A DNA stretch of 38,756 nucleotides from Spirochaetota bacterium (GTDB lineage: Bacteria; Spirochaetota; Spirochaetia; B11-G9), in NCBI GenBank assembly GCA_024280415.1, contig JAJRQE010000007.1, forward strand, positions 1 to 38,756, in the 5' to 3' direction. This document shows, in pieces, positions 8,073 to 16,962 of the stretch; positions within the stretch are counted from its first letter, which is position 1; every line of letters starts with the position of its first letter. The notes beneath the pieces were generated by a model. That model had not been told where the DNA came from and did no database searches. It was given only the letters and a program-made list of their open reading frames with translations. The translations under genes and the position numbers were made by a program.

Positions 8073-8528
8073 ATGAACCTGAAGAAAATACTTACAACCA
8101 AGGTAGTTGATCTCGAACTGAAGGGAGAAACAAAAGAGGAGATTCTCGGCAACCTCCTTGATTTGATTGTCCTGACCGGAAAGGTTAAGGACAGAGATGT
8201 TGTACTTGAGGATCTTTTAAAAAGAGAATCAAAAATGTCTACAGGTATTCAACAGGGAATAGCTATTCCCCACTGTAAGACAGATGCTGTAGATGAGCTT
8301 CTTGCCTGTATTGGAATAATAAAAGGTGGTGTCGATTTTAAAGCTCTTGACGGTATTCCAAGTAAGATATTTATTATGACCCTTTCTCCCCTTACAAGAA
8401 CCGGACCCCATGTACAGTTCCTTGCAGAGATAAGCAGGGTTCTTACCAGTGAAGGAATGAGGGAAAAACTTTTAAATGCAGAAACTGCAGATGAACTGAT
8501 TGCCCTTATGGTACAGCGTCCGTCATGA
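8073..8528 (+). CDS. PTS EIIA-type protein (fructose/Ntr class)
   Basis: A 151-residue stand-alone EIIA domain of the fructose/mannitol/PtsN superfamily. The phosphorylatable histidine is His67 in GIAIPHCKT. The MSTGIQQGIAIPH context is typical, as is the C-terminal LNAETADELIAL. No EIIB or EIIC gene is nearby. The stop overlaps the ATG of the downstream antiporter (ATGA, 4 nt), so the two are translationally coupled. This pairing points to regulation of ion transport by PTS phosphorylation rather than sugar import, as PtsN is known to control potassium uptake in enterobacteria. The Shine-Dalgarno before the ATG at 8073 is weak. Confidence 0.88.
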   Translation: MNLKKILTTKVVDLELKGETKEEILGNLLDLIVLTGKVKDRDVVLEDLLKRESKMSTGIQQGIAIPHCKTDAVDELLACIGIIKGGVDFKALDGIPSKIFIMTLSPLTRTGPHVQFLAEISRVLTSEGMREKLLNAETADELIALMVQRPS

Positions 8529-9448
8529 CTCATCTTATGACAATGCTGGTGCTTCAGCTGGCAATTATAATCGTAGCATCAAGACTTATGGGTTGGTTTT
8601 TTCAAAATAAACTTAAACAGCCCAGAGTTTTGGGTGAACTGGCTTCGGGGATGATAATCGGTCCCTATGCTTTGGGTTCCATTAATATTGCAGGTCTCGG
8701 GAGTGCTGTTTTCCCCCTTCCTGGAACTACACTTCCTGTCAGCCCTGAACTTTACGGCTTTGCTGTAGTAGCATCAATAATACTTCTGTTTTCTGCAGGT
8801 CTTGAGACAGATCTTCCCACCTTTCTGAGGTTTTCTGCAAAGGGATCTTTGGTAGGATTTGGAGGAGTTATTCTCTCATTCTTTCTTGGAGATATGATAA
8901 CAGTCCTATTTTTTGAGGATGTTGTACATTTTATGGATCCCAGAGCACTTTTTTTAGGAACCCTCTCTACTGCAACTTCCGTAGGTATAACTGCACGTAT
9001 ACTGAGCGAGCGGAGAAAGATGTCCACTCCCGAGGGAGTTACGATTCTGGCTGCGGCAGTTCTGGATGATGTAATAGGAATAATTCTCCTGGCGGTAGTC
9101 GTCGGTGTCGTAAAGGTTGAAACTTCCCATGCGGGTGTTCCCTGGGGAGAAATTGGAATTATTGCACTCAAAGCATTTGGATTCTGGCTTGTCAGTACAG
9201 TAATTGGAATAATAATAGCCCCAAGGCTCACGAAAAGTCTAAAGAAATTTAAATCTATGGATATGATCTCAATAATTTCCTTCGGACTTGCACTTTTCCT
9301 GGCCGGTCTTTCCGAAATGGTTGGACTTGCCATGATTATCGGTGCTTATGTAATTGGGCTGGCTCTTTCCCAGACCGATACAGCACACGAAACACGGGAA
9401 AGACTTCATGGTGTCTATAATTTTTTTGTACCGATTTTTTTACAATAA
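8525..9448 (+). CDS. CPA2 cation:proton antiporter, N-terminal part (frame ends at slippery site)
   Basis: The first 307 residues of a KefB/NapA-type monovalent cation:proton antiporter. Many membrane helices are visible, with family motifs GELASGMIIGP (about 38-48), LFSAGLETD, LSTATSVGITARIL, and AAVLDDVIGIILL containing the paired aspartates of the ion-binding site. The frame stops at TAA 9446-9448 just after FVPIF, inside the conserved PIFF-x-x-x-GM segment; the rest of the transporter continues in the -1 frame. Alone, this fragment lacks the last helices and should not be functional. The ATG overlaps the PTS IIA stop. Confidence 0.85.
   Translation: MTHLMTMLVLQLAIIIVASRLMGWFFQNKLKQPRVLGELASGMIIGPYALGSINIAGLGSAVFPLPGTTLPVSPELYGFAVVASIILLFSAGLETDLPTFLRFSAKGSLVGFGGVILSFFLGDMITVLFFEDVVHFMDPRALFLGTLSTATSVGITARILSERRKMSTPEGVTILAAAVLDDVIGIILLAVVVGVVKVETSHAGVPWGEIGIIALKAFGFWLVSTVIGIIIAPRLTKSLKKFKSMDMISIISFGLALFLAGLSEMVGLAMIIGAYVIGLALSQTDTAHETRERLHGVYNFFVPIFLQ
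9436..9448 (+). promoter_or_regulatory. candidate -1 frameshift site (U UUU UUA) with overlapping stop/start
   Basis: In the zero frame the codons are ATT TTT TTA CAA TAA. Bases 9436-9442 form T TTT TTA in exactly the phase needed for tandem -1 slippage, the same heptamer used by HIV-1 gag-pol. After slippage the next codons are ACA ATA ATG GGG ATG ATG, restoring PIF(F/L)TIMGMM, the expected antiporter sequence. The zero-frame stop also overlaps an ATG (TAATG, 9446-9450), so termination-reinitiation is a second route. No strong downstream hairpin is evident (only ATGG/CCAT at about 9456-9475), and no clear upstream Shine-Dalgarno stimulator. A lost T from an 8-T run would look identical. Confidence 0.5.
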
Positions 9449-10152
9449 TGGGGATGATGGTAAATTTTTCCGCCATGAAAGGAGTTCTTCTCTTTGGACT
9501 TATCTACACAGCAGTTGCATTTATTGGTAAGATAGTGGGCTGTGGAGTGCCTGCCCTCCTTTCGGGTTTTAACATGCGGGGGGCTCTTCGTATTGGTGCA
9601 GGAATGCTTCCCCGGGGTGAGGTTACCCTGATTGTTGCAGGAATAGGACTCTCTTCAGGGGTAATCGGACAGGATATGTTTGGTGTTGCAATAATAACCC
9701 TTCTGGCTGCAAGTATTGTGGCTCCTCCCTATCTTATTAAAATGTTCCAGGGGGGATCCGGATATCGTTCAAAGCTTAAGGAAGTTGAACAGGGGGATAT
9801 TCATACAATCGAACTCAATTTCCCAGGTCATGAAATGGCAGATTTCCTAAGGGGGAAACTTCTGGATGGGTTTAGAAATGAAGAATTTTTTGTTCACAAA
9901 ATTGATTACAACAAACAGATATATCATATCCGGAAGGATGAAATCCTGATAACACTCATTCAGGATGGGGACTCGATTGCAATAAATACTCTGCCGGAAA
10001 ATGAGGCATTTGTCAGACTTCTCATGCTGGAGGAGGTTTTGACCCTGAAGGATTTTTTGAGTGGTCTTGAGAGTATGAAAAGCCCGGATATGATGGGTGC
10101 CGATCTGATGATGGGAATGTTTGGGGTAAGTGACGAAAGTGGTAAAAGCTGA
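9448..10152 (+). CDS. CPA2 cation:proton antiporter, C-terminal part plus cytosolic domain
   Basis: This frame continues the antiporter: MGMMVNFSAMKG, further helices, and the conserved GMLPRGEVTLIVAGIG with the Arg-Gly-Glu typical of CPA2 transporters. After the last helix (about residue 95) comes a cytosolic region of about 140 residues that I cannot place in a named family; it is probably regulatory and may receive the PTS IIA signal. The ATG at 9448 overlaps the stop of the first part but has no Shine-Dalgarno of its own. The frame is also open upstream through ACA ATA, as a frameshift product requires. It ends 6 bp from the convergent DUF2156 gene with no obvious terminator. Confidence 0.8.
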   Translation: MGMMVNFSAMKGVLLFGLIYTAVAFIGKIVGCGVPALLSGFNMRGALRIGAGMLPRGEVTLIVAGIGLSSGVIGQDMFGVAIITLLAASIVAPPYLIKMFQGGSGYRSKLKEVEQGDIHTIELNFPGHEMADFLRGKLLDGFRNEEFFVHKIDYNKQIYHIRKDEILITLIQDGDSIAINTLPENEAFVRLLMLEEVLTLKDFLSGLESMKSPDMMGADLMMGMFGVSDESGKS

Positions 10153-10158
10153 TTTTAT

Positions 10159-11124
10159 TTATTCTGCAAAAACCTCCATGGCTGTTTTTAAAGATGGAAC
10201 ATTATTTTCCTTATAACATCTGTCACATCTGCATAATTCAGGATCAGAGAATATTTTATATTTAGTGACAAAATTGTCAGGTCTGTAACTCATTTTCGCC
10301 TGTCGGAGTCCCGGATCCCCAAGATCCTGCTCCCTGTTGATATAGATATGCTTTTCATCAATCATCGAAGCAAATGATCTGTTAATAAACTGGTATATGC
10401 CTTTATAATCGCCAATGGCTTTTTCAAATTGAACAACAAAGCATCTTCCCTGGTTGATTGACTCCCCCAGTGAGTATGCTGCGGCTATCCCGTCCACATA
10501 TGTTATACATCCTGTGAGCTCCAGCTTCTCCATCTTGAGAAGAGCTTCTTTTGCAGAATTACAGTCTGCTGTGCTTAAGCCTTTTACAATTCTGTTTTCT
10601 CTCCAGGCTTCAAGAATTTTAAGTGCATCGTCAAGATTGTCCGGGGTAATATACTTCTCTTCGTAGTTGTATGTGCTGATAAATGCATTCACCATATTTC
10701 GTTTTTTATGAAATTTGCGTCCGGTCAGGGCAATTAGATTTGCCCTCAGATAGAGGTAGTCGAAGTTATCCCTGTCTTCCAGAAGGCAGAAACCTGCCTT
10801 CTCCAGGGGAATACGTAATCGATCAATATCTTTTCCGGAAATTCCTTTGAAGTAATGATGACTGTTAAATAGGTCGTCAAGTACAGGGGTATCACTGAAG
10901 CCGAATGGAAGCATGCAGAATGGGGCTCCATATTCGGTTCCGAAAATGGCTATTTCTCCATTTGGCAGTTTGGAAACTCTGTACTTGTATTTATCTCTGA
11001 ACAGATAGATCCCTGCAAAGGTGTATTCAGAAATACCTGTGTCCAGATTATAAAACAGGGGCTGCAGTTCTGGTCTCATCCCCATATCGATTGGGGCTGC
11101 AAGGGGGTAATCGGGTATAATCAT
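10159..11124 (-). CDS. DUF2156 / LPG_synthase_C domain protein
   Basis: A 321-residue GNAT-fold protein of the DUF2156 family, related to the catalytic domain of lysyl-phosphatidylglycerol synthase (MprF) but without its membrane part. The start MIIPDYPLAAP matches the usual family opening. A longer frame from 11310 would overlap pepT on the other strand and adds sequence unlike the family, so 11124 is chosen; the Shine-Dalgarno is poor at either. A C-terminal CRCDRCYKEN cluster (about residues 297-306) could bind metal. Family members are suspected aminoacyl- or acyltransferases, but no substrate is established for this type. It is divergent from pepT. Confidence 0.8.
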   Translation of the reverse strand: MIIPDYPLAAPIDMGMRPELQPLFYNLDTGISEYTFAGIYLFRDKYKYRVSKLPNGEIAIFGTEYGAPFCMLPFGFSDTPVLDDLFNSHHYFKGISGKDIDRLRIPLEKAGFCLLEDRDNFDYLYLRANLIALTGRKFHKKRNMVNAFISTYNYEEKYITPDNLDDALKILEAWRENRIVKGLSTADCNSAKEALLKMEKLELTGCITYVDGIAAAYSLGESINQGRCFVVQFEKAIGDYKGIYQFINRSFASMIDEKHIYINREQDLGDPGLRQAKMSYRPDNFVTKYKIFSDPELCRCDRCYKENNVPSLKTAMEVFAE

Positions 11125-11229
11125 CCTGTAAAGATAGTTATAGAAGATTGACAAGGCAAGTAAAAATAAGGAACCCCGTTTCACTGTTTCCTGTTTGACA
11201 CATGGCGGTAAATGTTGCATCTTTGGTAT

Positions 11230-12486
11230 ATGAAAGATGCAATAATTAAAGAACAGCTTCTGGAAAGATTTTTCCGTTATATAAAAATTAATACAAAGTC
11301 TGATCCCCACAATACAGAACTTATCCCTTCTACAGAATGCCAGTGGGATCTTTTAAAATTACTTAAAAGTGAACTGGAGCATCTCGGGATTTCTGAGGTA
11401 TCATTAAACGAGCATGGTTATCTTATTGCTGTTGTGGAATCCAACCTTCCTCCAGGGGAGGATGCTCCTGTTATAGGTCTTATGGCGCATGTTGATACCT
11501 CTCCGGATATGAAAGGAGACGGGGTAAGTCCCCGGCTTGTGGAGAACTACGATCTGCAGGATATCAGACTTAATGATGAATATATCCTTAGACCGGAAGA
11601 GTATCCTGAACTTCTGAAGCATAAAGGGGACACTTTAATAGTTACAGATGGAACTACCCTTCTCGGAGCAGATGATAAAGCCGGTATAGCTGAAATAATG
11701 GTTGCTCTTACCTTTCTCAGAGATCATCCGAAAATAGGACATGGAAAGATTGAGGTGATTTTTACTCCCGATGAAGAAACAGGCAGGGGGCTCGATTTCT
11801 TCAACAGGGAATGGCTTTCTGCCCGGTGCTGCTACACCATTGATGGAAGTGAGCTGGGTTCCATCGAAACGGAATGTTTCAATGCCTATGGTTTTGAAGT
11901 AATCTTCAAGGGTAGAGTTATTCATCCCGGATCAGCCAGAGGGAAATTAATTAATGCAGTATCCATGGCTTCTTCCTTTGTTGAACTTCTGCCTGCAAAT
12001 GAGAGTCCCGAGGCTACTGACGGAAGGTATGGGTATTATTCTCCAATGGAAATTGAGGGCAATCTGGATAAAGTCCGACTCGGCGGGATCCTGAGGGATT
12101 TTGACAAAGATGTTCTTCTTCGAAGAGTTGCTGCTCTGGATAGTTTTGCCCTGGCTGTGGAGGCAAAGTTTCCCGGTGGTGTTGTAGAGGTAAAAACAAG
12201 AAAACAGTATGAAAATATGTTTGAACATATTGCTGAGGATCTGAGAGTTGTTGAACTTCTGGAAAAAGCTGTGGACGCAGCCGGAGTTACCCCTGTCAGG
12301 GATATAATCCGGGGTGGAACGGATGGTTCCAGGCTCAGTGAAATGGGTATACCCACCCCTAATATCTTTACAGGGGGGCATAATTATCACAGCAGGTATG
12401 AATGGGCTTCTGTAGATACAATGATAAGAACTGTCGATACTATAGTTAATCTTATAAAATTCTGGGGAGAGGAAAAAGCTTTGTGA
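11230..12486 (+). CDS. pepT: peptidase T (tripeptide aminopeptidase)
   Basis: A cytosolic di-zinc M20 aminopeptidase removing N-terminal residues from tripeptides. Counting from ATG 11230, the first zinc histidine is His87 (MAHVDTSPD), the bridging aspartate is in GADDKAG (about 146-152), and the catalytic/ligand glutamates are in TPDEETGRG (about 179-187). TIDGSELG and the C-terminal GGHNYHSRYEW supply the remaining ligands. An earlier in-frame ATG at 11212 adds six residues; 11230 is preferred because it aligns with the family start (MKDAIIKEQLLERF). Neither has a strong Shine-Dalgarno. The length (418) is normal. A small hairpin at 12474-12492 overlaps the stop and could be a weak terminator. 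Confidence 0.93.
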   Translation: MKDAIIKEQLLERFFRYIKINTKSDPHNTELIPSTECQWDLLKLLKSELEHLGISEVSLNEHGYLIAVVESNLPPGEDAPVIGLMAHVDTSPDMKGDGVSPRLVENYDLQDIRLNDEYILRPEEYPELLKHKGDTLIVTDGTTLLGADDKAGIAEIMVALTFLRDHPKIGHGKIEVIFTPDEETGRGLDFFNREWLSARCCYTIDGSELGSIETECFNAYGFEVIFKGRVIHPGSARGKLINAVSMASSFVELLPANESPEATDGRYGYYSPMEIEGNLDKVRLGGILRDFDKDVLLRRVAALDSFALAVEAKFPGGVVEVKTRKQYENMFEHIAEDLRVVELLEKAVDAAGVTPVRDIIRGGTDGSRLSEMGIPTPNIFTGGHNYHSRYEWASVDTMIRTVDTIVNLIKFWGEEKAL

Positions 12487-12490
12487 GCTT

Positions 12491-12519
12491 TTGTGATTTT
12501 GGATATTATGTGATATAAT
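12491..12519 (+). promoter_or_regulatory. predicted sigma70-type promoter for the exported-protein cluster
   Basis: TTGTGA (12491-12496) and a perfect TATAAT (12514-12519) lie exactly 17 bp apart, directly after pepT. The transcript would start near 12526, leaving a short leader with GAGGAG before the FecR-domain gene at 12552. This is the best promoter for the whole 12552-19868 run. Confidence 0.65.
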
Positions 12520-12551
12520 CTGGTTTGATAGTTAAATATTGAGGAGTTTGG

Positions 12552-13697
12552 ATGGATACTTCAATTTCAGGTAAAAAGATAACGCTGGTACTTGTATGGT
12601 TTTTTATTGCAGCTGCGGTATTCGGCGGGTCTTCATCAGGAACAATTACCTATATTGAGGGATATGTTGATCTTTACAGGGATGGAGAGCTTCTGGATTG
12701 GGAGATGGTTGATATAGGGTTCGAAGTTAAGGAATTTGACTTAATTGAAACCGGAGATGACGGTCTTGTTGAGATCGAATTGAAACTTCCTTCAGGAAGC
12801 GGAACGTCACTTACAGTTAGCGAGAGTACTGCTTTTTATTTTGAGATGAAAGAGCAGGGTGGTAAAAACCAAACTGCATTTCAGATGATGAGTGGTTCAA
12901 TCTCTTTTAAAGTTCAGAAGCTTACAGGAAGGGATGGTCTGAATGTACAGACTGAGAGTGCTGTAATGGGTGTTCGGGGAACTGAGTTCGATGTAGTTTA
13001 TTCCCCTGAGGGCGGTATCCTTGTTCTCTGTAATGAGGGAACGGTATCTGTGAAAGATAACCAGGGGAGGGAAAAGTATTCCAGACCCGGTAGTGTTATA
13101 GCAAAAGTTCCTGATTCCGGATTAAGTTCCTTTTCTGTCAGTGTTGATGATCTGGGGCTCTATAGAAATTACTGGGTTTCCTCCCGGGATGAGGTTTTCA
13201 GGAGCGGAGCTGAAGTTTTTATAAAGGGATATGCAAAACAGTTCCTTCTTTTTGAACCAAAGTTTAATGATGCTTTTAATGCATTGATGGAGGAAAAAAG
13301 TGAGCTTGAGAGATATGGGAAAGAACCTGTAGAGGGTAGTCCGGGTACTTTGTTTAAAGCGAAATCTCAGGTAAGCCCCGGGATTATTAAGATGCGTAGT
13401 ATTCTTCCCATTTTTGAGATGACTTTTTACAGACTCAAAGTACTGGAAAAGTATCATGATGAAGGGCTGGGCAGGGGTCCTATAGATAATAATCTGACTT
13501 CAGAGAAGTTTTTTAATGATTTTAAAGCCCGAAAGAACAATATTTCCAGACAGCTTGCAGAGGTCAGATATCTTTTTAAACTTTATAATAATCTTCATAA
13601 CGCAGCAGGAGGAGGGCCTTCCATTCTCGAGACTCCCTTTGGAGGGAGCGGAGTACCTTCCGGAAATCCGCCTACTGGAAATCCCTTTGGGAATTAG
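12552..13697 (+). CDS. exported FecR-domain protein
   Basis: A 381-residue exported protein with a signal peptide (about 1-25; core ITLVLVWFFIAAAVFGG) and a FecR-type beta domain (about 30-190) showing the usual GTITYIEGYVDLYRDGE opening, LIETGDDGLVEIEL and VQTESAVMGVRGTEFDV. The C-terminal part (about 200-350) looks helical, and the last 25 residues are rich in Gly and Pro. Despite the name, this domain in spirochaetes and many other bacteria occurs in periplasmic or surface proteins unrelated to iron dicitrate signalling; no sigma factor or TonB receptor is nearby. The GAGGAG before the ATG is good. It heads a run of five exported proteins. Confidence 0.85.
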   Translation: MDTSISGKKITLVLVWFFIAAAVFGGSSSGTITYIEGYVDLYRDGELLDWEMVDIGFEVKEFDLIETGDDGLVEIELKLPSGSGTSLTVSESTAFYFEMKEQGGKNQTAFQMMSGSISFKVQKLTGRDGLNVQTESAVMGVRGTEFDVVYSPEGGILVLCNEGTVSVKDNQGREKYSRPGSVIAKVPDSGLSSFSVSVDDLGLYRNYWVSSRDEVFRSGAEVFIKGYAKQFLLFEPKFNDAFNALMEEKSELERYGKEPVEGSPGTLFKAKSQVSPGIIKMRSILPIFEMTFYRLKVLEKYHDEGLGRGPIDNNLTSEKFFNDFKARKNNISRQLAEVRYLFKLYNNLHNAAGGGPSILETPFGGSGVPSGNPPTGNPFGN

Positions 13698-13714
13698 TTC
13701 AGGACTGGAGTGAA

Positions 13715-15562
13715 ATGATAAGAATTCTGAGATCATTACCATTACTAATTACTCTTTTTCTATTTTCCTGCGGGAACAGCAATCTGTTGATGACACTGTC
13801 TGATTCTGAGAATTCTGTAATATTCAGATCTTCCGTCTCGGAGGGCGGGATTGTAGACCCTGAATCAGGAGAGACAATTGATATAAGTATGGAGTATGAT
13901 GAGGATATAGTAAGACCTGTAAAGCTCGAAATTGCATTTCTGAATGCCCAGGGGATGGAGATCAGTGATCCTGAAATTATTGAGGGGGAAGCTCTGAATG
14001 AACCCTTGCCATCTCTCTCTATTGATACTCCGGGACAGGATATTTATACACTTCGCCTAAGGGTTTTTGATGATAGTGATTTTTTAATAAAAGAGGAAAA
14101 AATTCCGTTTTTTTATTCTTCCGCTACTCTGGGTATCAGGGATATGAAGACATATCCCAATAGTTTTATTCCAGGAGGAGATGGTCTGGTTCTTGCTAAT
14201 GTGACTGCAGATGAGAGTACCTGGGCACGGTGGACTATAGACAGTGAAATAATTGAAGAGGGATTGATAAGTGATTATAGGGATGGATTTATATGGAGAG
14301 CCCCTCCTGTTGAAGGAGTTTACAGCCTCAGACTTGAACTTTTTCCTGTACGACCCGTTTTTACAATTAATGGTACTTTCCCCTTTGATTCTACCATAAA
14401 ATCTGAAGTTGCTGTTTATGTTTCCAGTTCAGTTATTCCGGACTCTTCGGATCTTTATCCTAAGGATTCATACAGTACACTCCTTCACTTTAACGGGTTG
14501 ATTAAGGATGTGGGAACTGATCCAGGTAATCTGAGTTCTGTTGGAACCCCCCTGATCAGACGGGAAGGTGATAAATTCGGAATTTATCTGGATGGATCGT
14601 CAGGTTACACAATTGAGGGGAATATACTTCCTTTTGAAGATAATAAGTTAATGCCTTTTTCTGTAACCTTTTCCTATTTTTTGCGAGAACCCCAGCCTGA
14701 ACGCTCCTTTCTTGATATTTCAAATATTGATGAACATTTTTTTGCAATTAAAACAGATTCCTCGGGTGTTCTTTTTGCAGAGCTTTCCCAGACGGGTGGT
14801 ACTCTTAAAGATTTAAGCGGGATGCTTTCAGAGGATTATAGTGAGCTGACAGTGTCAGTAATACCCGGGGCTGGAAATGTTTCTATAAACTGGTATGGAG
14901 ACGGAATGCTCCTCTCTTCGGGAGTTTACAGCTACAATCCTCCGGAAGATTCGGAAGGGTTTAATTCCCTGATTGGCGGATCATTAGGATTTAAGGGGCT
15001 TATCGATGAATTTGGTATCTATGTCAGGGATGAAGAGGGAAGGGCTAATATTGATAGTAATATTTTTAACAGACGGGTAAGCCGACGTTATAATCCGGAT
15101 AAGGTTATTGCTGCTATGGGATTTGATGATCTTAACTACAGTAATGGTGTTTATGAAATTTCTCCTGGTGATGAATTTGAATTTGTCGAAACAGATTTTA
15201 ATTTTTCACATCTCTATATAGATATTGATTTTATGGATATTTCTGATGGTACAGAGATCCATATTAATTTCTCCGGAGAGGATGATATTGAATCGCTCCA
15301 TATTAATCTTGCAGATATAATACCTGCCCCGGAGATAAATCAGAATCTTGAACTTGAACTTGCCAATGAAGATGGGGCTTTTTCTGTAAATTATATGGGG
15401 AATCCTATTGCCAAAGTTAATTTGAAGGTAGAGTCTTCAGCGGTTTTTAATATTATTAATAACTCTGAATCAGATGTTTTACGGGTATCGTCAATACTCG
15501 TAAGACGTGAGGAAAAGCGGATAGTCGAAGACAATCTTCAGATTATTAACGAAAAACTTTGA
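13715..15562 (+). CDS. large lipoprotein with LamG/concanavalin-like region
   Basis: A 615-residue predicted lipoprotein: signal LPLLITLFLFSC with the lipid-modified Cys19 followed by GNS. Residues of about 30-250 are beta-rich, Ig/cadherin-like in character (ISMEYDEDIVRPVKLEIAF, YTLRLRVFDDSD). Residues of about 260-450 resemble a LamG/concanavalin A-like jelly roll (LLHFNGLIKDVGTD, FGIYLDGSSGYTIEG, SLGFKGLIDEFGIYVRDEE), a fold often used to bind carbohydrate. A second beta region follows. It starts 17 nt after the FecR gene. I do not recognise the full architecture; surface or outer-membrane display is inferred. Confidence 0.75.
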   Translation: MIRILRSLPLLITLFLFSCGNSNLLMTLSDSENSVIFRSSVSEGGIVDPESGETIDISMEYDEDIVRPVKLEIAFLNAQGMEISDPEIIEGEALNEPLPSLSIDTPGQDIYTLRLRVFDDSDFLIKEEKIPFFYSSATLGIRDMKTYPNSFIPGGDGLVLANVTADESTWARWTIDSEIIEEGLISDYRDGFIWRAPPVEGVYSLRLELFPVRPVFTINGTFPFDSTIKSEVAVYVSSSVIPDSSDLYPKDSYSTLLHFNGLIKDVGTDPGNLSSVGTPLIRREGDKFGIYLDGSSGYTIEGNILPFEDNKLMPFSVTFSYFLREPQPERSFLDISNIDEHFFAIKTDSSGVLFAELSQTGGTLKDLSGMLSEDYSELTVSVIPGAGNVSINWYGDGMLLSSGVYSYNPPEDSEGFNSLIGGSLGFKGLIDEFGIYVRDEEGRANIDSNIFNRRVSRRYNPDKVIAAMGFDDLNYSNGVYEISPGDEFEFVETDFNFSHLYIDIDFMDISDGTEIHINFSGEDDIESLHINLADIIPAPEINQNLELELANEDGAFSVNYMGNPIAKVNLKVESSAVFNIINNSESDVLRVSSILVRREEKRIVEDNLQIINEKL

Positions 15563-15626
15563 AAATGATATACATTAAAATTTCTTTTTAAGTGTATAAT
15601 ATTGAAATTATTAATGGAGGCACTAT

Positions 15627-16946
15627 ATGCAGAAGAGGACTGTTCTTGTTTTATTACTTATACTGTTATCTTTTTCTCTTGTTTTTGGTCAGGAGATATC
15701 CGAGAAGAAAGAGATTGCTATTTTTGGACTGAGCTATACAGACTGGAGTATTCCTGATGGTGCCCTTGGTATGGTGGATCAGTCTCTTCAGAATGTTTTT
15801 ATAAACTTAAGACGTTTTGATATTATTGGGATGTCCTACAGGCTTGATGCCGGCGATATTTCAGGTTTTATCGAGGAAATACAGAAAGTCAAAGAAGCGA
15901 ATATGGTAGTTCCGGAAGCAGTTCGTCTTGGTAAGCAGACTTTTACAGAGGCTGATTTTAACAAACTTATCGGAGCTTTCATAATAGTTATTCCTGTTGT
16001 TTCCTACTATGAGGTGGTTGCAGATGATGGTGGGGGATATACTTCGGAAATTCAGACAACTTTTACCTTTATAAATGTGAAAGAGGGGAAGGCCTTTGCA
16101 AGTTTTCAGGTCGATACCACAGGAGCGGATGATACCGCAAAAGGAGCTGTTAAGAGTGCAGTAGATGCAATGCCCATTCAGCTTTCCTATGAGGTTAGAA
16201 AAATACCTGAATTCCAGCTTAAATCCGGCATTCTGGATGTAAACGGAAAGGAAGTTCTTATTGAACTTGGTGCAAATATGGGTATTAAACTGGGAGATGA
16301 ATTTAATCTGACAAACAGTGTAGTTCTTCCTTCCGGGCATGTAATTGATAAAAAGACAGGTCTTCTTGTTGTAAAAGAGGTTCATGAGGAAGTTTCCACT
16401 GCACAGATTTTCTATGCAAAAGGTACGCCCTCTATTGGTGACCAGCTGAAAGAGATCCCCAGAATGGGCTTTGAGTCCGCATTTTATTTGAACTATATAA
16501 GGCAGAGTGATCCTGCTCTGGATCCAATTATTGCTATTGGTGTCAGGCAGATAGTTTCCAGGGGGGTTTATAAAACACGCCCCTATGCCGGGATTGAAGT
16601 TCCTCTCGGGGTGGATGTAAAAGGGGTTATTCTTAATTATCTTTATTTTCCTGTCAATGCTGTTGTAGGTGCAGAACTTAACTGGTATCTTGGCCGTCTT
16701 CATATAACTCCATCGATTGATGCCGCTCTGGGTATGCTTGTTCCAATTGCAAAAGAATGGCAGGATGATTATATAATATACAGTTCCATAGGCGGACATG
16801 CTCGTTTGACAGTAAATTATATGATCAGTGATGACATAAAGGTTTTCGGTGAAGCAGGGTATTCTGCTATGCTTTCGATTAATGATGGATTTTTTAATTC
16901 ATATAACGGAGTTCTTTTCGGTGGCGGTGTTGCGCTTAAATATTAA
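15627..16946 (+). CDS. exported protein with CsgG/TolB-like N-domain and predicted C-terminal barrel
   Basis: A 439-residue protein with a clear signal peptide (VLVLLLILLSFSLVFG, cut near residue 22). The N-terminal half (KKEIAIFGLSYTDWS, MVDQSLQNVFINLRRFDIIG) resembles the alpha/beta domain of CsgG- or TolB-N-like periplasmic proteins. From about residue 280 it turns into alternating amphipathic strands (FESAFYLNYIRQ, YAGIEVPLGVDVKGVILNYL, INAELNWYL-like pattern) and ends FGGGVALKY with a terminal aromatic residue, as outer-membrane barrels do. GGAGG precedes the ATG, and an isolated TATAAT at 15595-15600 may be a secondary promoter. The name is structural inference; I do not know the family. 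Confidence 0.7.
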   Translation: MQKRTVLVLLLILLSFSLVFGQEISEKKEIAIFGLSYTDWSIPDGALGMVDQSLQNVFINLRRFDIIGMSYRLDAGDISGFIEEIQKVKEANMVVPEAVRLGKQTFTEADFNKLIGAFIIVIPVVSYYEVVADDGGGYTSEIQTTFTFINVKEGKAFASFQVDTTGADDTAKGAVKSAVDAMPIQLSYEVRKIPEFQLKSGILDVNGKEVLIELGANMGIKLGDEFNLTNSVVLPSGHVIDKKTGLLVVKEVHEEVSTAQIFYAKGTPSIGDQLKEIPRMGFESAFYLNYIRQSDPALDPIIAIGVRQIVSRGVYKTRPYAGIEVPLGVDVKGVILNYLYFPVNAVVGAELNWYLGRLHITPSIDAALGMLVPIAKEWQDDYIIYSSIGGHARLTVNYMISDDIKVFGEAGYSAMLSINDGFFNSYNGVLFGGGVALKY

Positions 16947-16962
16947 TTTATAAGAGGAAAAA

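Noticed and set aside
8752-9333. 193-residue minus-strand frame opposite the antiporter
   Set aside because: Antisense shadow of a well-supported membrane protein; composition is that of reversed hydrophobic codons and there is no ribosome site.
11125-11310. N-terminal extension of the DUF2156 protein
   Set aside because: It overlaps pepT on the opposite strand and does not resemble the family; the usual family start is at 11124.
15861-16799. 312-residue minus-strand frame opposite the barrel-like protein
   Set aside because: Long only because of codon bias in the real gene; no recognisable protein features or start signal.
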